A DNA stretch of 64,000 nucleotides from an uncultured bacterium (lineage in GTDB: Bacteria > Bacillota > Clostridia > Oscillospirales > Oscillospiraceae). The stretch is from the NCBI GenBank assembly GCA_945873205.1, contig CAMCCC010000001.1, positions 62,001 through 126,000 of the forward strand, written 5' to 3'. Positions 27,479 to 38,576 of this stretch are shown piece by piece; the first letter of the stretch is position 1; every line of letters starts with the position of its first letter. The position numbers and the translations under genes are program-made. The notes under the pieces are model-generated. The model had not been told where the DNA came from. It saw nothing but the letters and a program-made list of their open reading frames with translations, and did no database searches.

Positions 27479-29635
27479 CAGTCCGTGTACATATTTGAAA
27501 ATCAGCTTCTTGTACCAGGGCAGAGCGGCATAAGTTTCTTCCCGCAGCTGCTCCAGAGCCTGACGCCCGGCTTTCAGCTCTTTGGTGCTGTCAAGGCCCC
27601 GGCCATAGAAGGCCCGCTGAGCGTTCTGCGCTATGACCGGCGGCATCTCTCCGCCAAAGGAACAAATGCGCTTTGCGCAGCGCCAGATGTTGATGGCGGC
27701 TTTGTTTCTCTCACCGCCCAGCTGCTTCTTCCACCGCCGCCGTTTGCCCAGATACCACAGGAAGGGGGCGGCCAATAGAAGCAGAACCGCCAGCAACGCC
27801 AGCAGAACCGGCGCGGCCTTGCCATCGGTGTCAGGCTGCTTTGTGTCTGCTTCAATCTCATTGTGCTCCGCTCCCGGTTCGCCGCCGCTGTCCGGGGCAG
27901 GGGAGGGTACAGGCGCCGGCGTGGGCTGGCTCTCGCCATCAGCGGGTTGAGGCGTTTCCAAAGCTTCCTCCCCATTGCCCTCGCTGTCACCGTCCAGCGT
28001 ACCGGGGGTCACCTCCACCGGCAGCCAGCCAATGCCATCCATATACACCTCCACCCAGGCGTGCTCGTTCAGGCGGCGGATTTCCACCGGGGTGTCCGCC
28101 ACGGTCTCTGCCAGCACCCCGCTGACCAGCCGGGCAGGGATGCCCAGGGCCCGGTACATGGCGGCAGCCGCCGTGGCAAAGTGGACGCAGTAGCCCTCAC
28201 TTCCCACGGTCAGCAGATAGACCGCATAGTCCTCGCTGGGATAGGGCTGGGTATCGATGTTGTATGCCCCGCTGTTTCTCACAAATTCTGCCACAAGGGA
28301 GACGCTTTCCAACACATCGTCGCTTTTCAGGGCGTTTTCTTCAGCGATGTTCAGCAGGGCAGCCCTGGTGCTCTCCGGCAGTGCCAGATAGCTGCCATAG
28401 ACAAATTGGCGGTAGGCCAGCTCCGCGTCCCGCAGCGCCGGCGGCAGGGAAAGGCTGCGGTAGCTGCCCTCATAGATCATATGTGTCAGGGAATATTCTC
28501 TGCTGCTGCCATTTGCGTAGGCGTCACTGTCAAAGTCCACAGCGGTGTAATAGGGAAGGTACAGCAGGCCGCTGTCGGCAGCGATCAGTTCAATACTGAC
28601 TTCCTCCGCCTCTGCCACGCCGCTATTTTCCACCGCCCATGCGGCAAAATTGGGGACAGAGCTGCCGGGATATTCCGGCGCTGTACCCCAGCCTGTGCCG
28701 GTGTAGCCGCCGTAGGAGCAGTGGCGCAGATAGACATGTCCGTCCCGCCCGGCGGTAAAGCGCATCAGCACTTCCTGCAGCTGATTCTCATCGGTGACGG
28801 CGGAGACATCCAGCCGGCCCGCGCCGTCGATCCAGCGGTCATTTTCCGTGCCGGGAGTGCCGGCACTGTCATCGGGGGTTAGAACTGCTACCGGCAGAAG
28901 TTCCCCGTCCTGATGAAAGGCGGCTGTCAACTTGGCGGTAAAGGCCTGGGCCAGCTGCACCAGGCTCTGATTCTGCCGGTTGTAATCATAGCTGGCCGGC
29001 CCTTTGAAAATCAGCAGAGCGCAGAGCACAAGGGTCACCGGCAGGATCAGCACAAAGAAGCTGCGGCCCAGGTTGCTGTCCCGTTCAAAGAGCCGCCCGG
29101 TGCAGAGCAGCAGAACAACAAAGAGACAGAGGCAGAGCATGATCCAGGACGGGATCTTGCCAAAAACCAGCAGGCACAGGATCGTCACCGGGGCGCAGAC
29201 CAGCGTAGTGAGGAATACCCGTTCCTCCCTGGAGTTGAGGGCCAGACCCAGCAGCGCGGCCAGCACCAACCCCAGAATCAGCAGGGCCTCGGTGTGACTT
29301 TGCACCTGGGAGATCAGCGTGACTTGCTCATTGCTGCCGAAGCGGAGATAATAGGTGACGGCAACCCTGTCCAGAATATCGTTGAACTGGGCAGACAACA
29401 GCTCCCTGCGCCCAAGGAAGAACAGAACAATCAGCGCCGCGCAGGGCAGCAGGCCTGCCAGCTTGTAGGGGAGAAAGCTGAATACCAGCCAGCAGAAGAG
29501 CACCGCCGCCAACAGAAACAGAGGCAGCCGCTGGTCGGCCTCCAGGCCGAAACTGCACAGAACCAGGTGCACCAGCGGGATCACCGACAGTAGCATCAGA
29601 AACAGGGTGCTGACCCGGTTGAGAAAGCGGTTCAT
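27473..29635 (-). CDS. transglutaminase-like (TgpA-type) multi-pass membrane protein
   Basis: N-terminal TM helices; GSEGYCVHFATAAAAMYRALGIPARLVSG and LNEHAWVEVYMDGIGWLPVEVTPG. Confidence 0.9.
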   Translation of the reverse strand: MNRFLNRVSTLFLMLLSVIPLVHLVLCSFGLEADQRLPLFLLAAVLFCWLVFSFLPYKLAGLLPCAALIVLFFLGRRELLSAQFNDILDRVAVTYYLRFGSNEQVTLISQVQSHTEALLILGLVLAALLGLALNSREERVFLTTLVCAPVTILCLLVFGKIPSWIMLCLCLFVVLLLCTGRLFERDSNLGRSFFVLILPVTLVLCALLIFKGPASYDYNRQNQSLVQLAQAFTAKLTAAFHQDGELLPVAVLTPDDSAGTPGTENDRWIDGAGRLDVSAVTDENQLQEVLMRFTAGRDGHVYLRHCSYGGYTGTGWGTAPEYPGSSVPNFAAWAVENSGVAEAEEVSIELIAADSGLLYLPYYTAVDFDSDAYANGSSREYSLTHMIYEGSYRSLSLPPALRDAELAYRQFVYGSYLALPESTRAALLNIAEENALKSDDVLESVSLVAEFVRNSGAYNIDTQPYPSEDYAVYLLTVGSEGYCVHFATAAAAMYRALGIPARLVSGVLAETVADTPVEIRRLNEHAWVEVYMDGIGWLPVEVTPGTLDGDSEGNGEEALETPQPADGESQPTPAPVPSPAPDSGGEPGAEHNEIEADTKQPDTDGKAAPVLLALLAVLLLLAAPFLWYLGKRRRWKKQLGGERNKAAINIWRCAKRICSFGGEMPPVIAQNAQRAFYGRGLDSTKELKAGRQALEQLREETYAALPWYKKLIFKYVHGLK

Positions 29636-30573
29636 CGCCAGCGCACCTCCCCCTTGTCCACGGTGAACACCCGGCTGTAGCTGCCGTTCACTTCACCGCA
29701 GGCCTCACCGGGGCAGGAGAGCAGCCGCCGCATGGCCCGCAGGCAGTCCGTCTCATTCTCCACCTGGGAGATCTGGCTGCCGCTGAAATGGATGCTGTGT
29801 TTGATGTTGGCAGCGCACAGCCGCAGGGACAGCCAGTAAAGATGGGCAATGTCCGCCTCACTTTGACCCCGCAGCAGCACAGCGGTGCCCTCATCCACCG
29901 GCTCCAGCGGCTCCCGGATGATGATCTCATCCGTTTTGGAGGACAGCTTCCAGTGGATGGAATTGACGCTGTCCCCCGGCCGGTAGAGGCGCAGCTCATG
30001 TTCCTCGGCAAAGCCGCCGCCGGGCTTGGGCCGGTAGCGGAGGAAAACCGGGGGCAGGGCATCCAGACTGTCCATGTTGGCCGGGGCCTGGGGCCTGGGC
30101 ATGACGATGCAGCCCACGGCGTCAACTTCCCTGGCCCGCAGCGCCAGCAGCCCCAGATAGCTGTAAACTTTCATGTTTTCCAGAGTACACAGCAGCATGC
30201 CGCTGCTTTGGGTGTCTAACGTTACCAGGCTCACACTGTCTGCCACCAGGGCAAAGCGCATTTCCTGCACCGTCTCCTGCCCGGTGAACACGTTTTTTAT
30301 CCGCAGGGTGAAGCGGCAGGCCCTCACCGGCAGCAGCCGCCGGCAGGAGAAACGGATGCTTAGCTCTGCGCCTTCACCCAAATTGATGGCCGTGGGGGCG
30401 GAGCAGCGGATCCGCAGCGCCCGCATGGAAGGGATGGACAACAGCGTCAGGACCGGGGGCAGAAGCATCACCGCCCAAAGCAGGTATTCACCGAACCAGC
30501 CTATGTACGTTCGGCTGAATACAAAAGCTCCCCCAATGGCCAGCAGATAGTAAAACAGATTCAGCCAGCACAT
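29632..30573 (-). CDS. DUF58 domain protein
   Basis: ELRLYRPGDSVNSIHWKLSSKTDEIIIREP; operon with MoxR and transglutaminase. Confidence 0.88.
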   Translation of the reverse strand: MCWLNLFYYLLAIGGAFVFSRTYIGWFGEYLLWAVMLLPPVLTLLSIPSMRALRIRCSAPTAINLGEGAELSIRFSCRRLLPVRACRFTLRIKNVFTGQETVQEMRFALVADSVSLVTLDTQSSGMLLCTLENMKVYSYLGLLALRAREVDAVGCIVMPRPQAPANMDSLDALPPVFLRYRPKPGGGFAEEHELRLYRPGDSVNSIHWKLSSKTDEIIIREPLEPVDEGTAVLLRGQSEADIAHLYWLSLRLCAANIKHSIHFSGSQISQVENETDCLRAMRRLLSCPGEACGEVNGSYSRVFTVDKGEVRWR

Positions 30574-30574
30574 A

Positions 30575-31531
30575 TTATCGCATTTCCGGCGCCTTTACCG
30601 AGGCGAAAAGCTCCTCCACCACTGCCCGCTGCTTGCGGAAGAACTGGTTATCCTGGGCCCAGATCAGCCGGTGCTGAATGGCCTCGGCAAAGACAAAGCG
30701 GATGTCCGAGGGCAGCACGAAGTCCCGCCCCTGAATCCAGGCGGTGGCCTTGGCCAGGGCGGTGAGGGACAGAGCAGCCCGGGGACTGGCCCCCTGCAGG
30801 ATGCGCTGGTCGTTGCGGGTGACGGTGCAGAGCTTGACAATGTAGTCAATCAAAGAATCCTTGATGTACACCTGATCCGCCTCCCGGCGGATGCCCAGCA
30901 GCTCCTCCCGGCTGGTGATCTGCTGCACCTGGTCAAGGCCCAGTCCCTGCTGCTTACGGCGAATCATCTCCGCCTCTGCCGCCGGGTCGGGATAACCCAC
31001 GGACAGGCGGATCATGAACCGGTCCAGCTGAGAGTCGGGCAGCATCTGGGTGCCTTTGGCGCCGGTGGGGTTCTGGGTGGCGATGACCACGAAAGGCTGG
31101 GGAACGGCATAGGTCAGGTTGTCCACTGTCACTTCGCCCTCCTCCATGGCCTGCAGCAGGGCAGACTGGGTGCGGCTGGTGGCCCGGTTCAGCTCGTCGG
31201 CCAGAAACAGGTTGCAGAGGATGGCACCCCGTTGATAGTGCATCTCCCCACTGTTCTTGTCGTAGATGGAGTAGCCGGTGATGTCCGAGGGCAGCACGTC
31301 CGGGGTGAACTGCACCCGGTTGTAGTCCAGGCCCAGGGCCTTGGAAAAGGCCACCGCCATGGTGGTCTTGCCTACGCCGGGGATGTCCTCCATCAGGATG
31401 TGCCCGCCGGCCAGGATGGCCAGCAGCATCTTGATGATGACCTCGTCCTTGCCCACGATGGCCTTACTCACTTCGTAGACGATCTGCTTTGCGCTGCCGA
31501 TGGAATCAATGGTTTTCATGTCTTTCTCCAC
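30575..31531 (-). CDS. MoxR-family AAA ATPase
   Basis: GGHILMEDIPGVGKTTMA, FTPDVLPSDITGYSIYD, LADELNRATSRTQSALLQAMEEGEVT; start possibly 31519. Confidence 0.95.
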   Translation of the reverse strand: MEKDMKTIDSIGSAKQIVYEVSKAIVGKDEVIIKMLLAILAGGHILMEDIPGVGKTTMAVAFSKALGLDYNRVQFTPDVLPSDITGYSIYDKNSGEMHYQRGAILCNLFLADELNRATSRTQSALLQAMEEGEVTVDNLTYAVPQPFVVIATQNPTGAKGTQMLPDSQLDRFMIRLSVGYPDPAAEAEMIRRKQQGLGLDQVQQITSREELLGIRREADQVYIKDSLIDYIVKLCTVTRNDQRILQGASPRAALSLTALAKATAWIQGRDFVLPSDIRFVFAEAIQHRLIWAQDNQFFRKQRAVVEELFASVKAPEMR

Positions 31532-31618
31532 ACCTTTTCTGTGTTGTATTGTTTATCATATCATGTCTGCCCGCATGGTTCAAGAAAGATAAAATGAAGA
31601 ATATTGAAGGGCAATGCC

Positions 31619-31647
31619 TTGTGGTTTTGCCATATAGGTGGTATAAT
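31619..31647 (+). promoter_or_regulatory. sigma-A-type promoter upstream of uvrB
   Basis: TTGTGG - 17 nt - TATAAT. Confidence 0.65.
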
Positions 31648-31695
31648 ATACCGTCAATGACACGAATACGCGGATAATTTCCGGGGGAGAAGCAG

Positions 31696-33660
31696 ATGGA
31701 TCATTTTAAGCTGGTTTCACAATATGAACCTACCGGCGACCAGCCGGAGGCCATAGACAGCCTGGTGGCCGGCATCGAAAACGGCATCGACGAGCAGGTG
31801 CTGCTGGGCGTCACCGGCAGCGGCAAGACCTTTACCATGGCCAACGTCATCGCCCGGCTGAACCGGCCCACCCTGGTGCTGGCCCATAACAAGACCCTGG
31901 CGGCCCAGCTGTGCAGCGAGTTCAAGGAGTTCTTTCCCGAAAACGCGGTGGAGTATTTTGTCTCCTATTACGACTATTACCAGCCGGAGGCTTATATCGC
32001 TCATACGGACACCTTTATTGAGAAGGACTGCTCCATCAACGATGAGATTGAGCGCCTGCGTCACAGCGCCACATCCAGTCTCTTTGAACGTAGAGACGTA
32101 ATTGTGGTGGCTTCTGTTTCCTGTATTTACGGTTTGGGCGACCCAATTGATTATGCCAACATGGTGATCTCCCTCCGTCCGGGCCAGACCCGGGATTTTG
32201 ACGAGCTGCTGCGTAAGCTGATCGAGATTCGCTATGAGCGCAATGACATTGCCTTTGAACGCAATATGTTCCGTGTCCGGGGGGACACGGTGGAGATTTT
32301 CCCCGCCTACGCCAATGACAAGGCCATTCGGGTGGAATTCTTCGGTGACGAGATTGACCGCATCAGCGAGATCAACGTGGTCACCGGCCAGGCCACCCGC
32401 TACCTTAACCACGCCGCCATCTATCCCGCCAGCCACTATGTGACCACCAAGGAAAAGATGGCCGCCGCCATTGACCGCATCCGGGCGGAATGCGATGAGC
32501 GGGTGGCCTTCTTCCAGGAGCAGAACCGGCTCATTGAGGCCCAGCGTATCAAACAGCGCACGGATTATGATATTGAAATGATGCAGGAGCTGGGCTATTG
32601 CACCGGCATTGAGAACTATTCTAGGGTCATTTCTGACCGGGCACCGGGCAGTCCGCCCATGACCCTGCTGGATTATTTCCCCAAGGACTTCCTGCTCTTT
32701 GTGGATGAAAGCCATGTGACCCTGCCCCAGGTGCGGGCCATGTACCGGGGGGACCGGGCCAGGAAGGAGTCCCTGGTGGACTACGGCTTCCGCCTGCCCT
32801 CCGCCTTTGATAACCGGCCCTTGAAATTTGAAGAGTTCACTGATAGAATCCACCAGCGGGTCTATGTCTCCGCCACCCCCGGCGACTATGAGCGGGAGCG
32901 TGCGGGCCAGGTGGTGGAGCAGATCATCCGCCCCACGGGCCTGCTGGACCCGGAAATCTTCGTTCGCCCGGTGGAAGGGCAGATCGACGACCTGATCGGC
33001 GAGATCAACGCCAAGATCGCCAAGGGCCAGCGCAGCCTGGTGACTACCCTGACCAAGAAAATGGCGGAGGACCTGTCCGATTACTTCACCAATTCCGGCA
33101 TCCGCTGCCGGTATATGCACCATGACATCGGCACCATTGAGCGCATGGAGATCATCCGTGACCTGCGCCTGGGTGAGTTTGATGTGCTGGTGGGCATTAA
33201 CCTGCTGCGTGAGGGCCTGGATATCCCGGAGGTGGGCCTGGTTGCCATTCTGGACGCGGATAAGGAGGGCTTCCTCCGCAGTGAGACCAGCCTGATCCAG
33301 ACCGTGGGCCGGGCCGCCCGCAACGCCGAGAGTAAGGTCATCATGTACGCCGACACGGTGACGGCCTCCATGCGTGCCTGCATCAACGAGACCGCCCGCC
33401 GCCGGGAGAAGCAGCAGGCCTATAACGCCGCCCATGGCATCGTCCCCAAGACCATCGTCAAGAGCGTCCGTGAGCTGATCGAAATCTCCACCGACACCAA
33501 GCCGGTGCGCCGCTCCGACGGCACCAAGCTCACCGACCGGGAGCGGCGTGAGCTGATTGCCCAGTTGGAGGACAAAATGCGCAAGGCGGCCAAGATGCTG
33601 GAATACGAGATCGCGGCGGAGCTGCGGGACGAGATCATCCGCCTGCGGGGAGAAAAGTGA
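31696..33660 (+). CDS. uvrB: excinuclease ABC subunit UvrB
   Basis: [60 protein letters not shown]. Confidence 0.98.
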   Translation: MDHFKLVSQYEPTGDQPEAIDSLVAGIENGIDEQVLLGVTGSGKTFTMANVIARLNRPTLVLAHNKTLAAQLCSEFKEFFPENAVEYFVSYYDYYQPEAYIAHTDTFIEKDCSINDEIERLRHSATSSLFERRDVIVVASVSCIYGLGDPIDYANMVISLRPGQTRDFDELLRKLIEIRYERNDIAFERNMFRVRGDTVEIFPAYANDKAIRVEFFGDEIDRISEINVVTGQATRYLNHAAIYPASHYVTTKEKMAAAIDRIRAECDERVAFFQEQNRLIEAQRIKQRTDYDIEMMQELGYCTGIENYSRVISDRAPGSPPMTLLDYFPKDFLLFVDESHVTLPQVRAMYRGDRARKESLVDYGFRLPSAFDNRPLKFEEFTDRIHQRVYVSATPGDYERERAGQVVEQIIRPTGLLDPEIFVRPVEGQIDDLIGEINAKIAKGQRSLVTTLTKKMAEDLSDYFTNSGIRCRYMHHDIGTIERMEIIRDLRLGEFDVLVGINLLREGLDIPEVGLVAILDADKEGFLRSETSLIQTVGRAARNAESKVIMYADTVTASMRACINETARRREKQQAYNAAHGIVPKTIVKSVRELIEISTDTKPVRRSDGTKLTDRERRELIAQLEDKMRKAAKMLEYEIAAELRDEIIRLRGEK

Positions 33661-33672
33661 GGAAATGCGTAA

Positions 33673-36231
33673 ATGAAACTAATGATCCTGGACGGCAACA
33701 GCATCGTCAACCGGGCCTATTACGGCGTCCGTCCCCTGAACGCCCCGGACGGCACCCCCACCAACGCTATCTACGGCTTCTTGGCCATCCTGCAGCGCCT
33801 GCTGGAGGAGCAGCAGCCCCAGGCCGTCTGCGTCAGCTTTGACCTGAAAGCTCCCACCTTCCGCCATCAGCAGTATGAGGCATACAAGGCCCAGCGCAAG
33901 GGTATGCCGGAAGAACTGGCGGCCCAGATGCCCGTTTTGAAGGAAGTTCTGGACGCCATGGGCATCCGCCGGTACGAGCTGGAGGGCTATGAGGCTGATG
34001 ACATTCTGGGCACCGCCGCCGCCATCTGTGAGAAAAGCGGCTGGGACTGCGTCATCGTCACCGGCGATAAGGACAGCCTGCAATTGATTACCGATACCAC
34101 CAGCGTCTGCAACGTGAAAACCCGCATGGGCCAGACCGAGACGGTGCTGTATACCCCGGTGCGCTTTCAGGAGGAATACGGCTTTGCCCCGCCCCTGATG
34201 GTGGATTTAAAAGCCCTCATGGGGGATAACTCCGATAATATCCCCGGCGTCCCCGGCGTGGGCGAAAAGACCGCCATGGACCTGGTGCAGCGCTACGGGG
34301 AGATCAAAAACATCTATGCAAATCTGGACAGCCTGGAAATCAAGGAAGGCGTCCGCAAGAAGCTGGCCCAGGGCCGGGAAAGTGCGGAAATGTCCTACTG
34401 GCTGGCTACCATCATCCGGGATGTGCCCCTGGACTTCAAGCCGGAGGACAATCTCTGGGATAAAAACTATACCGAGGCCCTGTACGGCATCTTCAAACGC
34501 CTGGGTTTCAACAAATTCATCGAAAAATGGGGCCTGACGGAAAGTGGGGAAACTGCCATGAACGATGAGCAGTCCCATCTGCCCCGGCGGGAACTCAGCT
34601 CTATGGAGGAAATTGACGCCCTGATCGCCGCTCTGAGCGGGGTGAAGCAGCTGGCGGTGTACCCCTTGGAGGGCCTGGACCATATCGAAGTCTGTGACGG
34701 CAAGACCGTCTATGACGCGGCCTGGAACCGCTGCGGCGAGGGCTATGACCGGCTGCTTTCCACGGTGTTTTCCCCGGAAATAAAGAAAACCGGCCATAAC
34801 GTGAAGGACCTGATGGGCCTGCTTATGAAGGAGGGCCTTTCCACTGAGGGCTTTGTGTTTGACACCGCTCTGGCTGCCTACCTGCTGGAAGCCACCGAGA
34901 GTGACTATGCCCTGGAGAGAATCTCTGTCCGCTATACCGGCGCCGAAGCTGCCGGGGCGGAGGCCGTGTTCAGACTGGCCCCGGTGCTGGACGCCAAGCT
35001 GCGGGAGCTGGGCATGGATGAACTGTATTATCAGGCGGAGCTGCCTCTCTGCGCCGTCCTGGCGGAGATGGAAGCTGCCGGCTTCTTCGTTGACCGCAAG
35101 GCCCTCTATGACTTCGGTGAGAGTCTGAATGACGGCATTGCCCAGCTGCAGCAGAGCATCTGGAACCATGCGGGCCATGAGTTCAATATCAACTCTCCCA
35201 AGCAGCTGGGGACGGTGCTCTTTGACGAGCTGCTGCTGCCCTACGGAAAAAAGACCAAAACCGGCTGGAGCACCAATGCCGACGTGCTGGAAAAGCTCCA
35301 GGGCAAGCACCCCATTGTGGACGAGGTGCTGGAATACCGTATGCTGACCAAGCTGAAATCCACCTATGCCGACGGGCTTTTGAAGGTCATCAGTGAGGAC
35401 GGCCGCATCCACACCAATTTCCAGATGACCGTCACCGCCACCGGCCGCCTTTCCTCTACCGAGCCCAACCTGCAGAACATTCCCGTGCGGAAAAAGCTGG
35501 GCGCCCAGATTCGCAATATGTTTGTGGCCGCCCCCGGCATGATGCTGGTGGACGCCGACTATAGCCAGATCGAGCTGCGCCTGCTGGCCCATATCTCCGG
35601 GGACGAGACCATGAAGGAGGCTTTCCTGAGCGGGGAGGATTTCCATACCGTCACCGCCTCCAATGTCTTCGGCGTGCCCCTCAGTGAGGTTACGCCCATC
35701 CTGCGCAGCCGGGCCAAGGCCGTCAACTTCGGCATTGTCTATGGCATCTCCGCCTTCTCTCTGGCCCAGGACATCGGCGTTTATCCCAACGAGGCCAAGG
35801 CCTATATAGATGCCTATCTGGAAAAATATCACGGCGTCCGGGACTATATGAAGCAGATCGTGGAGACCGCCAAGGCCCAGGGCTATGTTGCCACCATCTA
35901 TGGCCGCCGCCGTTACCTGCCGGAGCTGAAAAGTTCCAACTTCAATATGCGCTCCTTTGGGGAGCGGGTGGCGCTGAACATGCCGGTGCAGGGCACCGCC
36001 GCGGATATCATCAAGCTGGCCATGGTGAACGTCCACCGCCGCCTGAAAGCGGATGGCCTGAAAGCCCGGCTGATCCTCCAGGTTCATGACGAGCTGATTG
36101 TGGAGTGCCCCGGGGAAGAAGCGGAGCAGGTGCGGCAGATCCTTACCCAGGAAATGGAGAACGCCGCCCAGCTCAGCGTCCCCCTGCTGGCGGATGCCCA
36201 TATCGGCCACAGCTGGGCGGAGGCCCATTGA
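33673..36231 (+). CDS. polA: DNA polymerase I
   Basis: 5'-3' exo domain; DADYSQIELRLLAHISGD, RSRAKAVNFGIVYGISAFSL, LQVHDELIVECP; the 3'-5' exo region lacks an obvious DxE motif. Confidence 0.97.
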   Translation: MKLMILDGNSIVNRAYYGVRPLNAPDGTPTNAIYGFLAILQRLLEEQQPQAVCVSFDLKAPTFRHQQYEAYKAQRKGMPEELAAQMPVLKEVLDAMGIRRYELEGYEADDILGTAAAICEKSGWDCVIVTGDKDSLQLITDTTSVCNVKTRMGQTETVLYTPVRFQEEYGFAPPLMVDLKALMGDNSDNIPGVPGVGEKTAMDLVQRYGEIKNIYANLDSLEIKEGVRKKLAQGRESAEMSYWLATIIRDVPLDFKPEDNLWDKNYTEALYGIFKRLGFNKFIEKWGLTESGETAMNDEQSHLPRRELSSMEEIDALIAALSGVKQLAVYPLEGLDHIEVCDGKTVYDAAWNRCGEGYDRLLSTVFSPEIKKTGHNVKDLMGLLMKEGLSTEGFVFDTALAAYLLEATESDYALERISVRYTGAEAAGAEAVFRLAPVLDAKLRELGMDELYYQAELPLCAVLAEMEAAGFFVDRKALYDFGESLNDGIAQLQQSIWNHAGHEFNINSPKQLGTVLFDELLLPYGKKTKTGWSTNADVLEKLQGKHPIVDEVLEYRMLTKLKSTYADGLLKVISEDGRIHTNFQMTVTATGRLSSTEPNLQNIPVRKKLGAQIRNMFVAAPGMMLVDADYSQIELRLLAHISGDETMKEAFLSGEDFHTVTASNVFGVPLSEVTPILRSRAKAVNFGIVYGISAFSLAQDIGVYPNEAKAYIDAYLEKYHGVRDYMKQIVETAKAQGYVATIYGRRRYLPELKSSNFNMRSFGERVALNMPVQGTAADIIKLAMVNVHRRLKADGLKARLILQVHDELIVECPGEEAEQVRQILTQEMENAAQLSVPLLADAHIGHSWAEAH

Positions 36232-36232
36232 C

Positions 36233-36679
36233 ATGGAGTACCGTATCATTGATACCACCGAGACCCAACTGGAACAGATTGAGGCCATTGAGCGGCAGTG
36301 CTTCTCCTGTCCCTGGACGCTTGAGCAGCTGCGAAGCCAGCTTTCGGATGACCGGCATGTGTTCCTTGCCGCTGTGGCGGAAAGCGGGGCCGTGCTGGGC
36401 TATGTGGGCATGATGTTCGTGCTGGATGAGGGCTATATCTCCAATGTGGCTGTAGCCCCGGATTTCCGGCGGCAGGGGGTGGCCGACGCTCTTATCTCCG
36501 CCCTGATGACGCGGGCCGAAGAATTGGGTCTGGCTTTTGTCACCCTGGAAGTCCGGGCCGGGAACGAGCCTGCCAAGGCGCTTTATGCAATACATGGCTT
36601 TGTCCCTGTGGGCCGAAGAAAAAATTACTATGATCTTCCCAAGGAAGATGCTATACTGATGACACGTTTTTGGAAATGA
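36233..36679 (+). CDS. rimI: ribosomal protein S18-alanine N-acetyltransferase-like GNAT
   Basis: GYISNVAVAPDFRRQGVADALISALM; upstream of tsaD; start reassigned to MEYRIID. Confidence 0.9.
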   Translation: MEYRIIDTTETQLEQIEAIERQCFSCPWTLEQLRSQLSDDRHVFLAAVAESGAVLGYVGMMFVLDEGYISNVAVAPDFRRQGVADALISALMTRAEELGLAFVTLEVRAGNEPAKALYAIHGFVPVGRRKNYYDLPKEDAILMTRFWK

Positions 36680-36689
36680 GGCGCAGAAC

Positions 36690-37691
36690 TTGAAAATACT
36701 TGCTTTTGAATCCACCTGTGATGAAACCGCCGTCGCCATCGTGGAAGACGGCAGGAAAATCCTTACCGACCAGATTTTTTCCCAGGCCCAGCTCCATGCT
36801 GTCTATGGCGGCGTGGTGCCGGAGATCGCCTCCCGCTGCCATGTGGAGTCCATCTCCATCCTGGCCCAGAAGGCCATTGAAGCGGCGGGCATCAGCCGCA
36901 AAGAGATCGACGCCGTGGCCGTGTCCTATGCCCCCGGCCTCATCGGCGCGGTACTGGTGGGGGTGAACTTCGCCAAGGCCTGCGCCCTGGCTCTGAACGT
37001 CCCCCTGATCCCGGTGCACCATATCCGGGGCCATATCGCCGCCAACTACCTGGCTTACCCGGAGCTGGAGCCGCCTTTCCTGTGCCTTGCCATCTCCGGC
37101 GGCAACACTATGCTGGTGGACGTGCGCGGTTATACGGACATGGAGATTATCGGCTGCACCCGGGACGACGCGGCAGGGGAGTGCTTCGATAAAACCGCCC
37201 GTGTGCTGGGCCTGCCCTATCCCGGCGGTAAGCCCATTGACCAGCTCTCCCAGGGCGGGGATGACAGCCGCTATGTTTTCCCCATCGCCCATGTGGAGGG
37301 AAGTCCCTATGATATGAGCTTTTCCGGCCTGAAAACCGCTGTCATCAACCTGGTGCACAATGCCCAGCAAAAGGGGGAGGAGCTGGACCGGGCCGGTCTT
37401 GCCGCCTCCTTCACCAAGGCCGTCAGTGACAGCCTGGTGCCCCGCACCATGATGGCTGCCAAAGAACTGGGTTATCATAAGATCGTGGTGGCCGGCGGTG
37501 TGGCCGCCAATTCCCGCATCCGGGCGGATTTCACCGCCGCCGCCAAGGAGAACGGATACCAGTTGTTTGTGCCGCCTCTGAAGCTTTGCGGCGACAACGG
37601 CGCCATGATCGGCGCCCAGGCCTATTATGAGTACCTGGCCGGCACCCGGGCGGGCAGCGACCTGAACGCCTACGCAACCATGGAGATATAA
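36690..37691 (+). CDS. tsaD: tRNA threonylcarbamoyladenosine biosynthesis protein TsaD
   Basis: LAFESTCDETAVAIVEDG, PVHHIRGHIAANY, VAGGVAANSRIR; TTG start. Confidence 0.97.
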   Translation: MKILAFESTCDETAVAIVEDGRKILTDQIFSQAQLHAVYGGVVPEIASRCHVESISILAQKAIEAAGISRKEIDAVAVSYAPGLIGAVLVGVNFAKACALALNVPLIPVHHIRGHIAANYLAYPELEPPFLCLAISGGNTMLVDVRGYTDMEIIGCTRDDAAGECFDKTARVLGLPYPGGKPIDQLSQGGDDSRYVFPIAHVEGSPYDMSFSGLKTAVINLVHNAQQKGEELDRAGLAASFTKAVSDSLVPRTMMAAKELGYHKIVVAGGVAANSRIRADFTAAAKENGYQLFVPPLKLCGDNGAMIGAQAYYEYLAGTRAGSDLNAYATMEI

Positions 37692-37720
37692 AGAGATTTT
37701 GAAGGACAGGGGAGAGCCGG

Positions 37721-38404
37721 ATGGGTGTACATGACGGACACCGGGAAAGACTGAAATCCAGATTCCTGGAGCATGGGATCGACAGCTTCAATGACCTGAA
37801 CGCGCTGGAACTGCTGCTGTTTTATGCCATCCCCCGCCGGGACACCAATGAGATCGCCCATGCCCTACTGGACCGTTTTGGCGGCCTCAGCGGCGTCTTT
37901 GAGGCCAGCATCCCCGAACTGACCGACGTCCCCGGCGTTGGAGAAAATGCGGCCCTGCTGATCAAACTGGTGCCCCAGATGATGAAGAAGTACGAGCTTT
38001 CCAAGGTGGGCGATATGCGGACTTTCCGAAGCTCCGCTCAGGTGGCGCAGTTTCTGATCCCACGCTTTCTGGCGGAGCGGGAGGAGCTGGTGCTTGTGCT
38101 GTGCCTGGACAGCAGGAGCAGTATGCTCTGCTGCCAGGTGCTGAACCGGGGCGTGGTGAACGCAGTGGACATCAGCACCCGCCGCCTGGTGGAGCTTGCC
38201 CTGAAGTACAAGGCCAGCGGGGTGGTTCTGGCCCATAACCATCCCGACGGCGTGGCCATGCCCTCCCGGGAGGACGAGGCCTTCACCGAAAAGGCCATGG
38301 AGGCCCTGCGTCTGATGGGAATACGGATGATGGATCATATCATCGTCGCAGGGAAGAACTATTTTTCCATGCGGGAATCCGGCTTCTACCGGGGCTTTTC
38401 CTGA
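37721..38404 (+). CDS. radC: RadC-family JAB-domain protein
   Basis: HhH region, then VVLAHNHPDGVAMPSREDEAFT and MDHIIVAGKNYFSMRESG. Confidence 0.93.
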   Translation: MGVHDGHRERLKSRFLEHGIDSFNDLNALELLLFYAIPRRDTNEIAHALLDRFGGLSGVFEASIPELTDVPGVGENAALLIKLVPQMMKKYELSKVGDMRTFRSSAQVAQFLIPRFLAEREELVLVLCLDSRSSMLCCQVLNRGVVNAVDISTRRLVELALKYKASGVVLAHNHPDGVAMPSREDEAFTEKAMEALRLMGIRMMDHIIVAGKNYFSMRESGFYRGFS

Positions 38405-38546
38405 TACCCCGCTGCAACAGGGGCGGACTGATGGAGATGCGATTATGTAAACAATTTAATGTTCCTATTTTGTAATTTTTTCTTACATCATTCGACAGGA
38501 GCCCCGATAAAAACCGCATATTTACGAACAATCTCCGCTTTTTGAC

Positions 38547-38576
38547 TGTTGAAAACCCTGTTGAAAATGTTGATAA
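38547..38576 (-). promoter_or_regulatory. cluster of three DnaA-box-like 9-mers
   Basis: TGTTGAAAA (38547-38555), TGTTGAAAA (38559-38567), TGTTGATAA (38568-38576); reverse complement TTTTCAACA/TTATCAACA against consensus TTATCCACA. Confidence 0.4.

Noticed and set aside
34207-36288. 693-aa antisense ORF opposite polA (and similar long antisense ORFs opposite uvrA, uvrB, pknB, rqcH)
   Set aside because: Same shadow-ORF explanation; sense strand encodes conserved proteins with clear motifs
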